DNA from: Arthrobacter sp. M4
GTDB taxonomy: Bacteria > Actinomycetota > Actinomycetes > Actinomycetales > Micrococcaceae
Direction: 5' to 3'
Length of the DNA stretch: 64,000 nucleotides
Assembly (NCBI RefSeq): GCF_020251205.1
Contig: NZ_JAIWYX010000001.1
Location: forward strand, 310,001 to 374,000
This document shows positions 44,133-53,458 of this stretch, in pieces; position 1 is the first letter of the stretch; the number at the start of each line of letters is the position of its first letter. A program made the translations under genes and the position numbers. The notes under the pieces were generated by a model, which saw only the letters and a list, made by a program, of their open reading frames with translations, was not told where the DNA came from and searched no databases.

Positions 44133-44145
44133 ACGGAAATTCCGT
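44133..44145. promoter_or_regulatory. Palindrome ACGGAAATTCCGT upstream of ctaB/tkt
   Basis: Perfect 6-bp arms around a central A, in A/T-rich flanks between two divergent genes. Candidate operator; I do not recognise the cognate regulator. Confidence 0.45.
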
Positions 44146-44164
44146 CCATTTATTGAGATTCCCG

Positions 44165-44193
44165 CTGACCAGCACGTGGAATCGGGCTAAGCT
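44165..44193 (+). promoter_or_regulatory. Promoter of the tkt-pgl operon
   Basis: CTGACC (44165-44170), 17-nt spacer, TAAGCT (44188-44193). Transcription would start near 44200, about 200 nt before the tkt GTG. Confidence 0.5.
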
Positions 44194-44400
44194 GTCTGAA
44201 GATCAGCACGCAACAGCACTGCATTCGACGGCCAACTGTCAGCTCGTGGGAAACCGCGTTCTCATGCGTGCGCTGCTGGATTGAGATCAACGTTTCAATG
44301 GTGAACGGCTGGTGGACATTTCGCAGCGGGCGCCATCTTGTGCCCTTGCTCCGACGTGTCCTTGAAGACTGCCGTCAGCACAGAGAGGGGCCCGGTTTTC

Positions 44401-46527
44401 GTGCCACATTTGGAAGAGCAAGAACTGTCATGGACAAGCCTGGACCAGCGTGCCGTTGACACCGTGCGTGTCCTTGCGGCTGACGCCGTTGAAAAGGTGG
44501 GCAACGGGCACCCGGGTACGGCGATGAGCCTTGCTCCGGCCGCTTACCTGCTCTTCCAGAAGCTGATGCGCCATGACCCGAAGAATCCGGACTGGATTGG
44601 TCGTGACCGCTTTATCCTCTCCCCCGGCCACACCTCGCTGACCCTGTACATCCAGCTCTTCCTGAATGGGTACGGGCTGGAGCTGAAGGATCTGCAGGCC
44701 CTTCGGACCTGGGGTTCGCTGACCCCGGGGCACCCGGAATACAAGCACACCGCGGGCGTGGAGATCACCACCGGCCCGCTGGGCCAGGGCCTGGCTTCCT
44801 CGGTTGGTTTCGCTTACTCGCAGCGCCGCCAGCGCGGCCTGTTCGACGCCGATGCTCCCGCCGGCGAGTCGCCGTTCGACCACACCATCTGGGTGATCGC
44901 GTCCGACGGCGACCTGCAGGAAGGTGTCACGTCCGAGGCGTCCTCGCTGGCCGGTCACCAGGAGCTGGGCAACCTTGTGGTCCTGTACGACGAGAACCAC
45001 ATCTCCATCGAGGACGACACCGACATCGCCTTCACCGAGGACGTGCTGAAGCGCTACGAGTCCTACGGCTGGCACACCCAGCGCGTGGACTGGACCAAGA
45101 CCGGCGAATACAAAGAGGACGTCCAGGAGCTTTACAGCGCACTGCTGGCCGCGAAGGCCGAAACGTCCAAGCCCTCCATCATTTCGCTGCGCACCATCAT
45201 CGGTTACCCGGCGCCGAAGAAGCAGAACACAGGCAAGATCCACGGCTCGGCCCTGGGCTCAGAGGAAGTCGCCGCACTGAAGGACGTGCTCGGGTTCGAC
45301 CCGCACAAGACCTTCCAGGTGGAGGACGAGGTCCTCGCCCACACCCGCCAGATCGTGGACCGCGGCGCCGCTGCCCGCGCCGAATGGCAGACCGCATTCG
45401 AGGCCTGGCAGTCCGCCAACCCCGAAGCCGCCGCGCTGCTGGAGCGTGTTGAGGCCAAGAAGCTTCCCGTGGAGCTTGACGCCGCGCTGCCGGTGTTCGA
45501 AGCGGGCAAGGACGTCTCCACCCGCGCCGCTTCCGGCAAGGTCCTGAACGCTATCGGCCCGGTCCTGCCGGAGCTGTGGGGCGGTTCGGCCGACTTGGCC
45601 GAGTCCAACAACACCACCATTGAGGGCTCGCCGTCGTTCATTCCGGCCTCCCGTTCCACCGACGCGTGGACCGGCAACCCATACGGCCGGGTGCTGCACT
45701 TCGGCATCCGCGAACACGCCGCAGCTTCGATCGTGAATGGCATTTCACTGCACGGACGCACCCGTGCGTTCTCCGGCACCTTCCTGATCTTCTCCGACTA
45801 CCAGCGTCCCGCGATCCGCCTCGGCGCCCTGATGGGTGTCCCGTCCCTCTACGTATGGACGCACGACTCCATCGGCCTGGGCGAAGACGGACCGACCCAC
45901 CAGCCCGTGGAACAGCTCGCCACGTTGCGCGCCATCCCGGGGCTCGACGTCGTGCGGCCCGGCGACGCGAACGAGGTCGCCGCCGCGTGGAAGACCATGC
46001 TGGAAAACCACGAAAACCCCGCCGGCATCGTGCTGACCCGCCAGAACATCCCCACCTGGGCGCGCGGTGACGGCGACGCCGACGGCGACACCTTCGGCTC
46101 CACCGCCGGCGTCGCCAAGGGCGGCTACATCCTCGCAGAAGCCTCCAAGGACGGCGCCTCCGTCCCGGCCCAGGTCATCCTGATCGGCACCGGTTCCGAG
46201 GTCCAGCTGGCCGTTCAGGCCCGCGAAGCCCTGCAGGCCGAAGGAATCCCCACCCGCGTGGTCTCCATGCCCTGCGTGGAATGGTTCAAGAAGCAGGACG
46301 CTGCCTACCGCGAATCGGTCCTCCCCGCAGCGGTTAAGGCTCGCGTGTCCGTCGAAGCGGGCCTCGCCCTGGGCTGGGCCGAATTCGTCGGCGACGCCGG
46401 CCGCTCCATCAGCCTCGAGCACTACGGCGCTTCCGCCGACTACAAGCGCCTCTTCGCTGAATTCGGCATCACCACCGAAGCCGTCACCGAAGCCGCAAAA
46501 GACTCCCTCGCAGGCCTGCAGGCCTGA
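44401..46527 (+). CDS. tkt: Transketolase
   Basis: 708 aa from GTG 44401 (VPHLEEQELSWTSLDQRAVD) with GAGAGGGGC ribosome site; a TTG at 44338 opens the same frame but lacks conserved residues. Thiamine-diphosphate motifs VGNGHPGTAMSLAP, GPLGQGLASSVG and ASDGDLQEGVTSEASSLAG, pyrimidine-domain REHAAASIVNG, and LGEDGPTHQPVEQLATLRA. Transfers two-carbon units between sugar phosphates. First gene of tkt-tal-pgi-zwf-opcA-pgl, one transcription unit by spacing (26, 6, 15 nt, then overlaps). Confidence 0.97.
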   Translation: MPHLEEQELSWTSLDQRAVDTVRVLAADAVEKVGNGHPGTAMSLAPAAYLLFQKLMRHDPKNPDWIGRDRFILSPGHTSLTLYIQLFLNGYGLELKDLQALRTWGSLTPGHPEYKHTAGVEITTGPLGQGLASSVGFAYSQRRQRGLFDADAPAGESPFDHTIWVIASDGDLQEGVTSEASSLAGHQELGNLVVLYDENHISIEDDTDIAFTEDVLKRYESYGWHTQRVDWTKTGEYKEDVQELYSALLAAKAETSKPSIISLRTIIGYPAPKKQNTGKIHGSALGSEEVAALKDVLGFDPHKTFQVEDEVLAHTRQIVDRGAAARAEWQTAFEAWQSANPEAAALLERVEAKKLPVELDAALPVFEAGKDVSTRAASGKVLNAIGPVLPELWGGSADLAESNNTTIEGSPSFIPASRSTDAWTGNPYGRVLHFGIREHAAASIVNGISLHGRTRAFSGTFLIFSDYQRPAIRLGALMGVPSLYVWTHDSIGLGEDGPTHQPVEQLATLRAIPGLDVVRPGDANEVAAAWKTMLENHENPAGIVLTRQNIPTWARGDGDADGDTFGSTAGVAKGGYILAEASKDGASVPAQVILIGTGSEVQLAVQAREALQAEGIPTRVVSMPCVEWFKKQDAAYRESVLPAAVKARVSVEAGLALGWAEFVGDAGRSISLEHYGASADYKRLFAEFGITTEAVTEAAKDSLAGLQA

Positions 46528-46553
46528 CCTCCATCCGAAACTAGGAGATAAAC

Positions 46554-47669
46554 ATGACCACCCCCATCCAGCTTCTCTCCGATGCCGGCGTGTCCATCTG
46601 GCTTGACGATCTCTCCCGTGAGCGCCTCTCCAGCGGCAGCCTGCAGAAGCTCATCGACGAAAAGAACGTCGTCGGTGTGACCACCAACCCGTCCATCTTC
46701 CACGCGGCGATCACCACCGGCCACTACTACGACGGCAAGATCGCCGAGCTGGCAGCCACCGGTGCCAGCCTGGACGAGACGATCTTCGAGATCACCACCA
46801 CAGATGTCGCCGACGCCTGCGACCTCTTCGCACCGATTGCCGCCGCGACCAAGGGCATCGACGGCCGCGTGTCCATCGAAGTAGACCCGCGTCTCGCCTG
46901 GGACACGGCAGCCACTATTGCTGAGGCCAAGCACCTTTACAACAAGGTTGGCAAGGACAACGTCCACATCAAGATCCCGGCAACTTTGGAAGGCCTTGAG
47001 GCCATCACCGCCACCTTGGCCGAGGGCATTAGCGTCAACGTGACCCTCATCTTCTCCCTGGAGCGCTATCGGGCAGTCATCAACGCGTTCCAGTCTGGCC
47101 TGGAACAGGCCAAGGAGAACGGCCACGACCTGTCCAAGATCCACTCCGTCGCCTCGTTCTTCGTCTCCCGCGTGGACACGGAGATTGACAAGCGCCTGGA
47201 CAAGATCGGTACGGAGGAAGCCAAGGCACTCAAGGGCAAGGCTGGCGTAGCCAACGCCCGCCTGGCCTACCAGGTCTACGAAGAGCAGTTCTCCACCGAG
47301 CGCTGGGCCCTGCTGGCGGAGGCAGGCGCCCTGCCGCAGCGTCCGCTGTGGGCCTCCACTGGCGTCAAGGACCCGGCCTACCCGGACACGCTCTACGTGA
47401 CCGAGCTGGTCGCTCCCGGCACCGTGAACACCATGCCGGAAAAGACCCTTGAGGCAACCTTCGACCACGCCGAGGTCACCGCCAACGCCGTCGCGGGCAC
47501 TTACGAGGAAGCCAACGGCGTCCTCAACGCCCTCGAAGGCCTGGGCATCTCCTACAACGATGTTGTCGCCGTCCTCGAATCCGAAGGCCTGGACAAGTTC
47601 GTCGCCAGCTGGAAGGAACTCCTGGCCGACGTCGAAGGCGCCCTCTCCTCCGCACGGAAGGCCTCTTAA
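46554..47669 (+). CDS. tal: Transaldolase
   Basis: 371 aa from ATG 46554 with AGGAGATAAAC ribosome site. Long actinobacterial/cyanobacterial type (about 370 aa). Schiff-base Lys140 in [12 protein letters not shown], Asp of SIWLDDLSR, and GVTTNPSIF. Exchanges dihydroxyacetone units between sedoheptulose-7-phosphate and glyceraldehyde-3-phosphate. Lies between tkt and pgi. Confidence 0.97.
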   Translation: MTTPIQLLSDAGVSIWLDDLSRERLSSGSLQKLIDEKNVVGVTTNPSIFHAAITTGHYYDGKIAELAATGASLDETIFEITTTDVADACDLFAPIAAATKGIDGRVSIEVDPRLAWDTAATIAEAKHLYNKVGKDNVHIKIPATLEGLEAITATLAEGISVNVTLIFSLERYRAVINAFQSGLEQAKENGHDLSKIHSVASFFVSRVDTEIDKRLDKIGTEEAKALKGKAGVANARLAYQVYEEQFSTERWALLAEAGALPQRPLWASTGVKDPAYPDTLYVTELVAPGTVNTMPEKTLEATFDHAEVTANAVAGTYEEANGVLNALEGLGISYNDVVAVLESEGLDKFVASWKELLADVEGALSSARKAS

Positions 47670-47675
47670 GCAACT

Positions 47676-49307
47676 ATGAGCACTCTCAGCTACGTCGCCA
47701 GCGGTGCCGCGCAGCAGGCCATCGAGCAGCACGTCCCCGTCCTTGTCGAGGACGAGGTAGCCACTCGGATTTTTGCCAAGGACTACACGCTGTGGGGGCC
47801 TGAAGCAGAGTCGGAGTCGGCTATCCGCCTCGGCTGGGTTGAGGCCCATGCTGTTTCGCAGCCGCTCGTATCGGACATTCTGGCGCTCCGTGATGAACTT
47901 CGCGCCGAAGGCATCACGCACATCGTCCTGTGCGGCATGGGCGGTTCATCCCTGGCACCCGAGGTCATCACCGGCACCGCTGGCGTCGAGCTGACTGTGC
48001 TGGACAGCACCGACCCTGAACAGGTCGGCGCTGCCCTCGCGGACCGCCTGGCCGAGACGGCAATCGTTGTTTCGTCCAAGTCCGGTTCCACCGTGGAGAC
48101 CGATTCCCAGCGCCGAATCTTCGAAAAGGCGTTTGCCGACGCCGGTATCGATGCCACACGTCGCATCATCATCGTCACGGATCCGGGTTCTCCCTTGGAC
48201 AAGGCTTCCCGGGAAGCAGGTTACCGTGCCGTGTTCAACGCTGACCCCAACGTTGGCGGCCGCTTTTCCGCGCTGACCGCATTCGGACTGGTTCCGTCCG
48301 GCCTTGCCGGCGTGGACATCCAGGCGCTGCTGGATGAAGCCGAAGAGGCTGCCGAGGTTCTCAACGAGGACTCCGCGGACAACATCGGACTGGCCTTGGG
48401 CGCCGCCCTTGGTGGTACGTCTCCGCTCCGGAACAAGATTGTCATCGCGGAGGACGGCTCCGGCATCGTCGGCTTTGCCGATTGGGCCGAGCAGCTGATT
48501 GCAGAGTCGACGGGCAAGTCCGGCACAGGCGTATTGCCGGTCGTGGCGGGTCCCGATTCCCCCGAGGCGCGGATCGGGGCGGACGACGTGCTCGTCATCC
48601 GGCTGGTTGGTGCCGACGCCGACGTCGAGCTTCGCGAAAACGAAGTTGCGATCGCCGGCGGCCTTGCCGGCCAGATGCTGGTGTGGGAATTTGCAACGGC
48701 AGTTGCCGGTCGCCTTTTGGGTATCAACCCGTTTGACCAGCCCGACGTCGAAGCCGCCAAGGTGGCCGCGCGCGGACTGTTGGACGCTCGGCCCGAGCCG
48801 ACGCCCGCTGCTTTTACGGACGGTGCCGTTGAGGTTCGCGGAGGAGCCTGGCTGGGTGGCGCGTCAACTGCCGCCGAAGCCGTGCAGGCGCTTCTCGGCG
48901 AGCTTGGCACGGACGGTTACCTGAGCGTCCAGGCATACTTCGACCGGATTGCGTTCGCAAGCTTGGCTGAAACCAGGGACCAGTTGGCTGAGGCCACCCG
49001 GCGCCCTGTCACATTCGGCTGGGGTCCGCGCTTCCTTCACTCCACGGGCCAGTTCCACAAGGGCGGTCCGGCCATCGGAGCATTCCTCCAGGTCACGGCT
49101 GCAGCGTCTACCGACATCGCCATCCCGGAGCGTCCCTTCACGTTCGGGCAACTCATCTCCGCCCAGGCGGCAGGTGACGCCCAAGTGCTGGAAGATCACG
49201 GCCGACCGGTGCTTCGCCTGCACTTGACCGACCGCACCGCCGGGGCCGCCCAGCTCCAGGACATCGTTGCAGCACTGGCCGGCCAGGCCAGCGCGCTTGA
49301 AAGCTAA
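47676..49307 (+). CDS. pgi: Glucose-6-phosphate isomerase
   Basis: 543 aa from ATG 47676, 6 nt after tal. Two SIS sugar-isomerase domains; LCGMGGSSLAPEVI and SSKSGSTVETDSQRRIF bind the sugar phosphate. The sequence belongs to the divergent actinobacterial Pgi group found inside pentose-phosphate operons rather than the E. coli type, with a shortened C-terminal end. Links fructose-6-phosphate produced by tkt/tal back to glucose-6-phosphate for zwf. This gene is absent at the equivalent place in M. tuberculosis. Confidence 0.9.
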   Translation: MSTLSYVASGAAQQAIEQHVPVLVEDEVATRIFAKDYTLWGPEAESESAIRLGWVEAHAVSQPLVSDILALRDELRAEGITHIVLCGMGGSSLAPEVITGTAGVELTVLDSTDPEQVGAALADRLAETAIVVSSKSGSTVETDSQRRIFEKAFADAGIDATRRIIIVTDPGSPLDKASREAGYRAVFNADPNVGGRFSALTAFGLVPSGLAGVDIQALLDEAEEAAEVLNEDSADNIGLALGAALGGTSPLRNKIVIAEDGSGIVGFADWAEQLIAESTGKSGTGVLPVVAGPDSPEARIGADDVLVIRLVGADADVELRENEVAIAGGLAGQMLVWEFATAVAGRLLGINPFDQPDVEAAKVAARGLLDARPEPTPAAFTDGAVEVRGGAWLGGASTAAEAVQALLGELGTDGYLSVQAYFDRIAFASLAETRDQLAEATRRPVTFGWGPRFLHSTGQFHKGGPAIGAFLQVTAAASTDIAIPERPFTFGQLISAQAAGDAQVLEDHGRPVLRLHLTDRTAGAAQLQDIVAALAGQASALES

Positions 49308-49322
49308 GGCACAACAGCAAAC

Positions 49323-50879
49323 ATGCCAGATACTGAAACCGGCAAAAGGGCCGCCGGTCTGCGCAATCCCCTTAGGGATCCGCGCGACCGGCGCCTAAGC
49401 CGCATTGCAGGGCCGTCGTCGCTCGTGTTCTTCGGAGTCACGGGCGACCTGGCCCGGAAAAAACTCATGCCGGCCGTCTACGACCTCGCCAACCGCGGGC
49501 TCCTGCCGCCGAGCTTCGCCTTGGTTGGCTTTGGCCGCCGGCAGTGGGACAACGAGGACTTCGCCGCTGAGGTGAAAGAGAACGTCAAGGCGAATTCGCG
49601 CACGCCGTTTGACGAAGCTGTCTGGAACCAACTGTCCGAGGGCATCCGGTTCGTCCAGGGAGACTTCGACGACGACCACGCTTTCAAGCGTCTTCAGGAA
49701 ACCCTTGACGAATTGGACGAGAACCGCGGAACGCGGGGAAACCATGGCTTCTACCTGTCCATTCCGCCCAAGGCCTTTGAGCAGGTTTGCCGCCAACTCT
49801 CCAAGCACGGCCTTGCCCAGGGCAACGAAGGGCAGTGGCGCCGCGTTGTAATCGAGAAGCCCTTCGGGCACGACCTCGAGTCGGCCCGGAAGCTGAATGA
49901 CATCGTCGAATCGGTGTTCCCGCCGGATGCGGTCTTCCGGATCGATCACTACCTGGGCAAGGAAACGGTGCAGAACATTCTGGCCCTCCGTTTCGCCAAC
50001 CAGTTGTTCGAGCCCCTGTGGAACGCCAATTACGTGGACCACGTCCAGATCACCATGGCTGAGGACATCGGCACTGGCGGACGCGCCGGGTACTATGACG
50101 GCGTTGGCGCGGCCCGGGACGTCATCCAGAACCACCTACTCCAACTCCTGGCCCTGACGGCCATGGAAGAGCCAATTTCCTTCAACGCAGACGACCTGCG
50201 TGCTGAGAAGGAAAAGGTTCTTGCGGCAGTCAAACTTCCCGAGGACCTGTCCACGCACTCCGCCCGCGGACAGTTCACGGGTGGCTGGCAGGGTGGTGAG
50301 CTCGTGCAGGGCTACCTCGAGGAAGATGGCATTCCGGCCGATTCCAAGACGGAGACCTACGCGGCGATCCGGGTGGATATCAACACCCGCCGCTGGTACG
50401 GCGTACCCTTCTACCTCCGGGCCGGCAAGCGCCTCGGCCGCCGCGTCACCGAGATCGCCGTCGTGTTCAAGAAGGCTCCCAACCTACTGTTCCGCGACCA
50501 CACAGATGACGACTTCGGCCAGAACGCAGTGGTCATCCGTGTCCAGCCGGACGAGGGGGCAACCATCCGTTTCGGATCCAAGGTCCCTGGCACGCAGATG
50601 GAAATCCGCGATGTCTCCATGGACTTCGGCTATGGCCACTCCTTCACCGAGTCCAGCCCGGAAGCTTACGAGCGCCTGATCTTGGACGTTCTCCTCGGTG
50701 AACCTCCGCTGTTCCCACGGCATGAGGAAGTGGAACTCTCGTGGAAGATCCTCGACCCCTTCGAGGAATATTGGGCAAGCCTCGACGAACAGCCGGAGCC
50801 GTATGCGCCCGGCAGCTGGGGGCCTGCCTCCGCGGATGAGCTGCTTGCCCGCGACGGACGAACCTGGAGAAGGCCATGA
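49323..50879 (+). CDS. zwf: Glucose-6-phosphate 1-dehydrogenase
   Basis: 518 aa from ATG 49323. Nucleotide site FFGVTGDLARKKLMPAVYDL, EKPFGHDLESA, and the active-site motif RIDHYLGKETVQNIL with catalytic His; FRAGKRL-like FYLRAGKRLGRR later. Oxidises glucose-6-phosphate to 6-phosphogluconolactone with NADP(+). Its stop overlaps the opcA ATG (ATGA); OpcA is its assembly partner. Confidence 0.97.
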   Translation: MPDTETGKRAAGLRNPLRDPRDRRLSRIAGPSSLVFFGVTGDLARKKLMPAVYDLANRGLLPPSFALVGFGRRQWDNEDFAAEVKENVKANSRTPFDEAVWNQLSEGIRFVQGDFDDDHAFKRLQETLDELDENRGTRGNHGFYLSIPPKAFEQVCRQLSKHGLAQGNEGQWRRVVIEKPFGHDLESARKLNDIVESVFPPDAVFRIDHYLGKETVQNILALRFANQLFEPLWNANYVDHVQITMAEDIGTGGRAGYYDGVGAARDVIQNHLLQLLALTAMEEPISFNADDLRAEKEKVLAAVKLPEDLSTHSARGQFTGGWQGGELVQGYLEEDGIPADSKTETYAAIRVDINTRRWYGVPFYLRAGKRLGRRVTEIAVVFKKAPNLLFRDHTDDDFGQNAVVIRVQPDEGATIRFGSKVPGTQMEIRDVSMDFGYGHSFTESSPEAYERLILDVLLGEPPLFPRHEEVELSWKILDPFEEYWASLDEQPEPYAPGSWGPASADELLARDGRTWRRP

Positions 50880-51817
50880 TCGTAGATCTTCCAGACACAA
50901 CTACTTCGAAGATCTCCAAGAAGATTACTTCCCTGCGCGAGCAGGGTGGTGTCATCGCCCTGAGCCGCGTACTCACCCTCGTGGTCGTCACCAAGTCCGG
51001 GCTGGAAGAAGAGGCCATCGAAGCGGCCAACGAAGCCAGTCGCGAGCACCCCTGCCGCATCATTGTCCTTGCGGACGCAGGCAGGGATGCAGCGGACAGG
51101 CTCGACGCCCAAATACGAGTGGGTGGCGACGCCGGCGCCTCCGAAGTGATTGTGCTTCGCGGCTACGGCCAGCTCGCCAAGGAAAGCGAATCGCTGGTGG
51201 CGGGGCTCCTGCTTCCCGACGCACCGATTGTGGCCTGGTGGCCCCACGGCGCCCCGGAAAACGCCTGCGAAACATCCATCGGCAAGATCGCCCACCGCCG
51301 TATCACGGACTCAGCCAATGAGCCGGACCCGCAGCAGGCATTGGAACGCATTAGGTCCACCTACAAGGCCGGTGACACCGACCTCGCCTGGACCAGGCTC
51401 ACCAACTGGCGTATCCAGCTCGCGGCGGTCCTGGACCAGGTTGACGACGCCCCGGTAACCGCGATCGCCGTCGAGGGCGCCTCGGATTCCCCTAGCACGC
51501 TGCTGCTCGCATCATGGCTGGCGCTGGCCCTCGACGCGCCGGTTGAGATCGTTGCGGATCCTGCTGGCACCGGCATCCGCCGTGTACGCCTGACCAGGGA
51601 GACCGGCGACGTGCAGTTGGTGCGTCCCGGACTTTCCGTTGCGGAGCTAACGCAGCCGGGGCAGCCGTCCCAGCGCATCTCCCTCCCCCGGCGGAGCCTG
51701 CAGGACTGCCTGGCCGAGGAGCTTAGGCGCTTGGACCCGGACGAGGTGTTCGGCGAAGTGATTACCATGGGACTGCCACGAACCAACCAGAGGAGTGAAC
51801 GGCCCAGTGACAGCTGA
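50876..51817 (+). CDS. opcA: Glucose-6-phosphate dehydrogenase assembly protein OpcA
   Basis: 313 aa from ATG 50876, overlapping zwf by 4 nt. Opens MIVDLPDTTTSKISKKI; WWPHGAPEN and RRITDSANE are family segments. In actinobacteria and cyanobacteria OpcA is needed for assembly or activity of Zwf. Its last 11 nt overlap the likely pgl start. Confidence 0.94.
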   Translation: MIVDLPDTTTSKISKKITSLREQGGVIALSRVLTLVVVTKSGLEEEAIEAANEASREHPCRIIVLADAGRDAADRLDAQIRVGGDAGASEVIVLRGYGQLAKESESLVAGLLLPDAPIVAWWPHGAPENACETSIGKIAHRRITDSANEPDPQQALERIRSTYKAGDTDLAWTRLTNWRIQLAAVLDQVDDAPVTAIAVEGASDSPSTLLLASWLALALDAPVEIVADPAGTGIRRVRLTRETGDVQLVRPGLSVAELTQPGQPSQRISLPRRSLQDCLAEELRRLDPDEVFGEVITMGLPRTNQRSERPSDS

Positions 51818-52625
51818 CCCCAGAGTAAGCATCCATCCAGACTCCGCAGTGCTGATGGCCGCCATCGCGGCCCGGCTCATCACCAAACTCGTTGACGTGC
51901 AGGACAAGTACGGCGAAGCCACGGTGGTGCTCACGGGCGGCACTGTGGGCATCGGAACGCTCAAAGCGGTAGCGGCTTCCCCCGCTGCGCCAGCCGTGGA
52001 TTGGTCGCGAGTGAATTTCTGGTGGGGAGACGAGCGTTTCGTGGGGGCTAACGACGCCGACCGCAATTCGCTCCAGGCTGAGCAAGCACTGCTTGCCCAC
52101 ATTCCCGTTGATCCGGAGAGGGTCCACAAGCCTGGGTCGTCGGATGAGTTTGCAAGCCCGCAGGATGCAGCCGAAGACTATGCGAGGCGTTTGAGGGAAG
52201 CTGCAGAGGCCGAGCACGCGGCTGATATGTCCGACAACCGTCCTGATCAGGCGGGCACATTGCCGCGCTTCGACATCCTCCTGCTGGGTGTCGGCCCAGA
52301 TGCGCACATTGCTTCTCTGTTCCCTGAGCAGGCTGCTGTCCGAGTCAAGGACAAAGCAGTTGTGGGGGTAGAGAATTCTCCCAAGCCCCCGCCGTCCCGG
52401 ATCTCCCTGACACTGCCGGCCATCAACCACGCGGAAGAAGTGTGGATGGTTGTCGCAGGCGAGGACAAGGCTGGCGCCGTCGGCCTGGCCCTTGCTGGTG
52501 CGAATCCGGTTCAGGTGCCGGCGGCTGGCCCTGCCGGACGGTCAAGGACCCTGTGGCTCATCGACGAAAACGCCGCCTCCCGTGTCCCGCAGCAGCTCGT
52601 CCGAAAGGACCCCGCGGGCGCGTAA
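51807..52625 (+). CDS. pgl: 6-phosphogluconolactonase
   Basis: 272 aa from GTG 51807, chosen because AGAGGAG lies 10 nt upstream; GTG 51795 is too close to that site. NagB/Pgl fold: LTGGTVGIGTL, WWGDERFV, and LLGVGPDAHIASLFP with the catalytic His. Hydrolyses the lactone made by Zwf. Last gene of the operon; its final 84 nt are antisense to the C-terminal codons of rbpA, and no terminator separates them. Confidence 0.93.
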   Translation: MTADPRVSIHPDSAVLMAAIAARLITKLVDVQDKYGEATVVLTGGTVGIGTLKAVAASPAAPAVDWSRVNFWWGDERFVGANDADRNSLQAEQALLAHIPVDPERVHKPGSSDEFASPQDAAEDYARRLREAAEAEHAADMSDNRPDQAGTLPRFDILLLGVGPDAHIASLFPEQAAVRVKDKAVVGVENSPKPPPSRISLTLPAINHAEEVWMVVAGEDKAGAVGLALAGANPVQVPAAGPAGRSRTLWLIDENAASRVPQQLVRKDPAGA

Positions 52626-52973
52626 GCGTTCCAGCGCTCCGGCCAGGACAATTTCAGCGTCTTGGCTGGAGCGTCTTTCTTTAACGTAGTCGAGATGGCT
52701 CTTGTAGGCCTCTTCGTCATGCCTCGCCTCCGGAGCATGGGCTGGGTTACGCCCCGCCACACCACCACACTTCCGGCAGTCCCAGTCCAACGGGATCTGG
52801 TCCTCGGGCAGCTTCAGGAAGACGAGCCGCGTTTCATGGCCCTTGTTGCACCAATATGACACCTGGATGCGCGGCAGGTTGTCACCGACATGACTGTCAG
52901 TCTCGTTCTTGGGCGACTCGCCGAATGCGACACCCACACGGGTGCCTCGGAATCCGGATGTGCCATGAACCAT
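52542..52973 (-). CDS. rbpA: RNA polymerase-binding protein RbpA, with extended C-terminus
   Basis: 143 aa from ATG 52973 with AGGGGGTAGCG upstream. N-terminal tail MVHGTSGFRGTRVG, zinc-binding core with Cys42, His46, Cys66 and Cys69 (YWCNKGHET, WDCRKCGG), and the sigma-interacting helix region HLDYVKERRSSQDAEIVLAG. Stabilises the housekeeping sigma factor-RNA polymerase complex. The usual protein is about 110-125 aa; here roughly 20 extra residues (RGVLSDELLRDTGGGVFVDE) are encoded entirely opposite the end of pgl. Confidence 0.92.
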   Translation of the reverse strand: MVHGTSGFRGTRVGVAFGESPKNETDSHVGDNLPRIQVSYWCNKGHETRLVFLKLPEDQIPLDWDCRKCGGVAGRNPAHAPEARHDEEAYKSHLDYVKERRSSQDAEIVLAGALERLRARGVLSDELLRDTGGGVFVDEPQGP

Positions 52974-53070
52974 CGCTACCCCCTGGGGCTCGAACGGGTG
53001 CTGGCGACGCCAACAGCCCTAGTCTAATCCGGGCACTGCGGCTCCGGCAGGTAGACATTATTGGCACCTT

Positions 53071-53114
53071 AAAGCACTATGACCCGGGCTTGCTTGCCCA
53101 GGCCACAGTGCTTT
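53071..53114 (-). terminator. Hairpin downstream of secG
   Basis: AAAGCACT (53071-53078) and AGTGCTTT (53107-53114) close an imperfect long stem with an inner CCGGGC/GCCCAGG part; on the minus strand the A/T ends give a short U-tail. Located between the secG stop and the rbpA promoter. Confidence 0.75.
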
Positions 53115-53153
53115 GACGCTTGTCCCGCCTACAGAGCGGGCAAAGTTGGACGC

Positions 53154-53411
53154 CTAGGAATCCCCGACTGTAGAGAAACGAACCAGGAGACCAAGGGCGA
53201 TGATCACCACGCCCCAGGTGACCCCGAGGATGATCGTGAAGCGGTTGAGGTTCCGCTCTGCCACACCGGAGGAACTCAGGCCCGAACTCATGCCGCCGCC
53301 GAACATGTCGGACAGGCCGCCGCCGCGTCCCTTGTGCAGGAGAATGAGCAGCGTCAGCAGCAGGCTGGTGATGCCCAGAAGGATCTGCAGGATGACATGA
53401 AGAACGTCCAC
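53154..53411 (-). CDS. secG: Preprotein translocase subunit SecG
   Basis: 85 aa from ATG 53411. Two hydrophobic helices (VLHVILQILLGITSLLLTLL and ILGVTWGVVIIALGLLV) flanking the conserved LLHKGRGGGLSDMFGG cytosolic loop. Auxiliary subunit of the SecYEG channel. Follows tpiA by 47 nt, the standard actinobacterial order gap-pgk-tpiA-secG. Confidence 0.95.
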   Translation of the reverse strand: MDVLHVILQILLGITSLLLTLLILLHKGRGGGLSDMFGGGMSSGLSSSGVAERNLNRFTIILGVTWGVVIIALGLLVRFSTVGDS

Positions 53412-53458
53412 GACGGCCTTTCGGAAGTTGGATAGACGGGGGCTTGACCGGGGCGGCG

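Larger units (their letters stand above)
43914..44400. other. 487-nt divergent intergenic region between ctaB and tkt
   Basis: No convincing protein gene. Contains a 13-bp palindrome ACGGAA-A-TTCCGT (44133-44145), a good promoter for tkt (44165-44193) and a roughly 200-nt tkt leader with no recognised riboswitch. TTTATGAATCACC on the minus strand next to the palindrome may belong to the ctaB promoter, which would give ctaB a leader of about 200 nt too. Confidence 0.6.

Noticed and set aside
46440-47921. A 493-codon minus-strand frame opposite tal
   Set aside because: Antisense shadow of transaldolase and its neighbours, no conserved motif.
53071-53114. Possible tRNA or small RNA gene
   Set aside because: Folds as a single long hairpin with A/T ends directly after secG, so a terminator is simpler; no cloverleaf.
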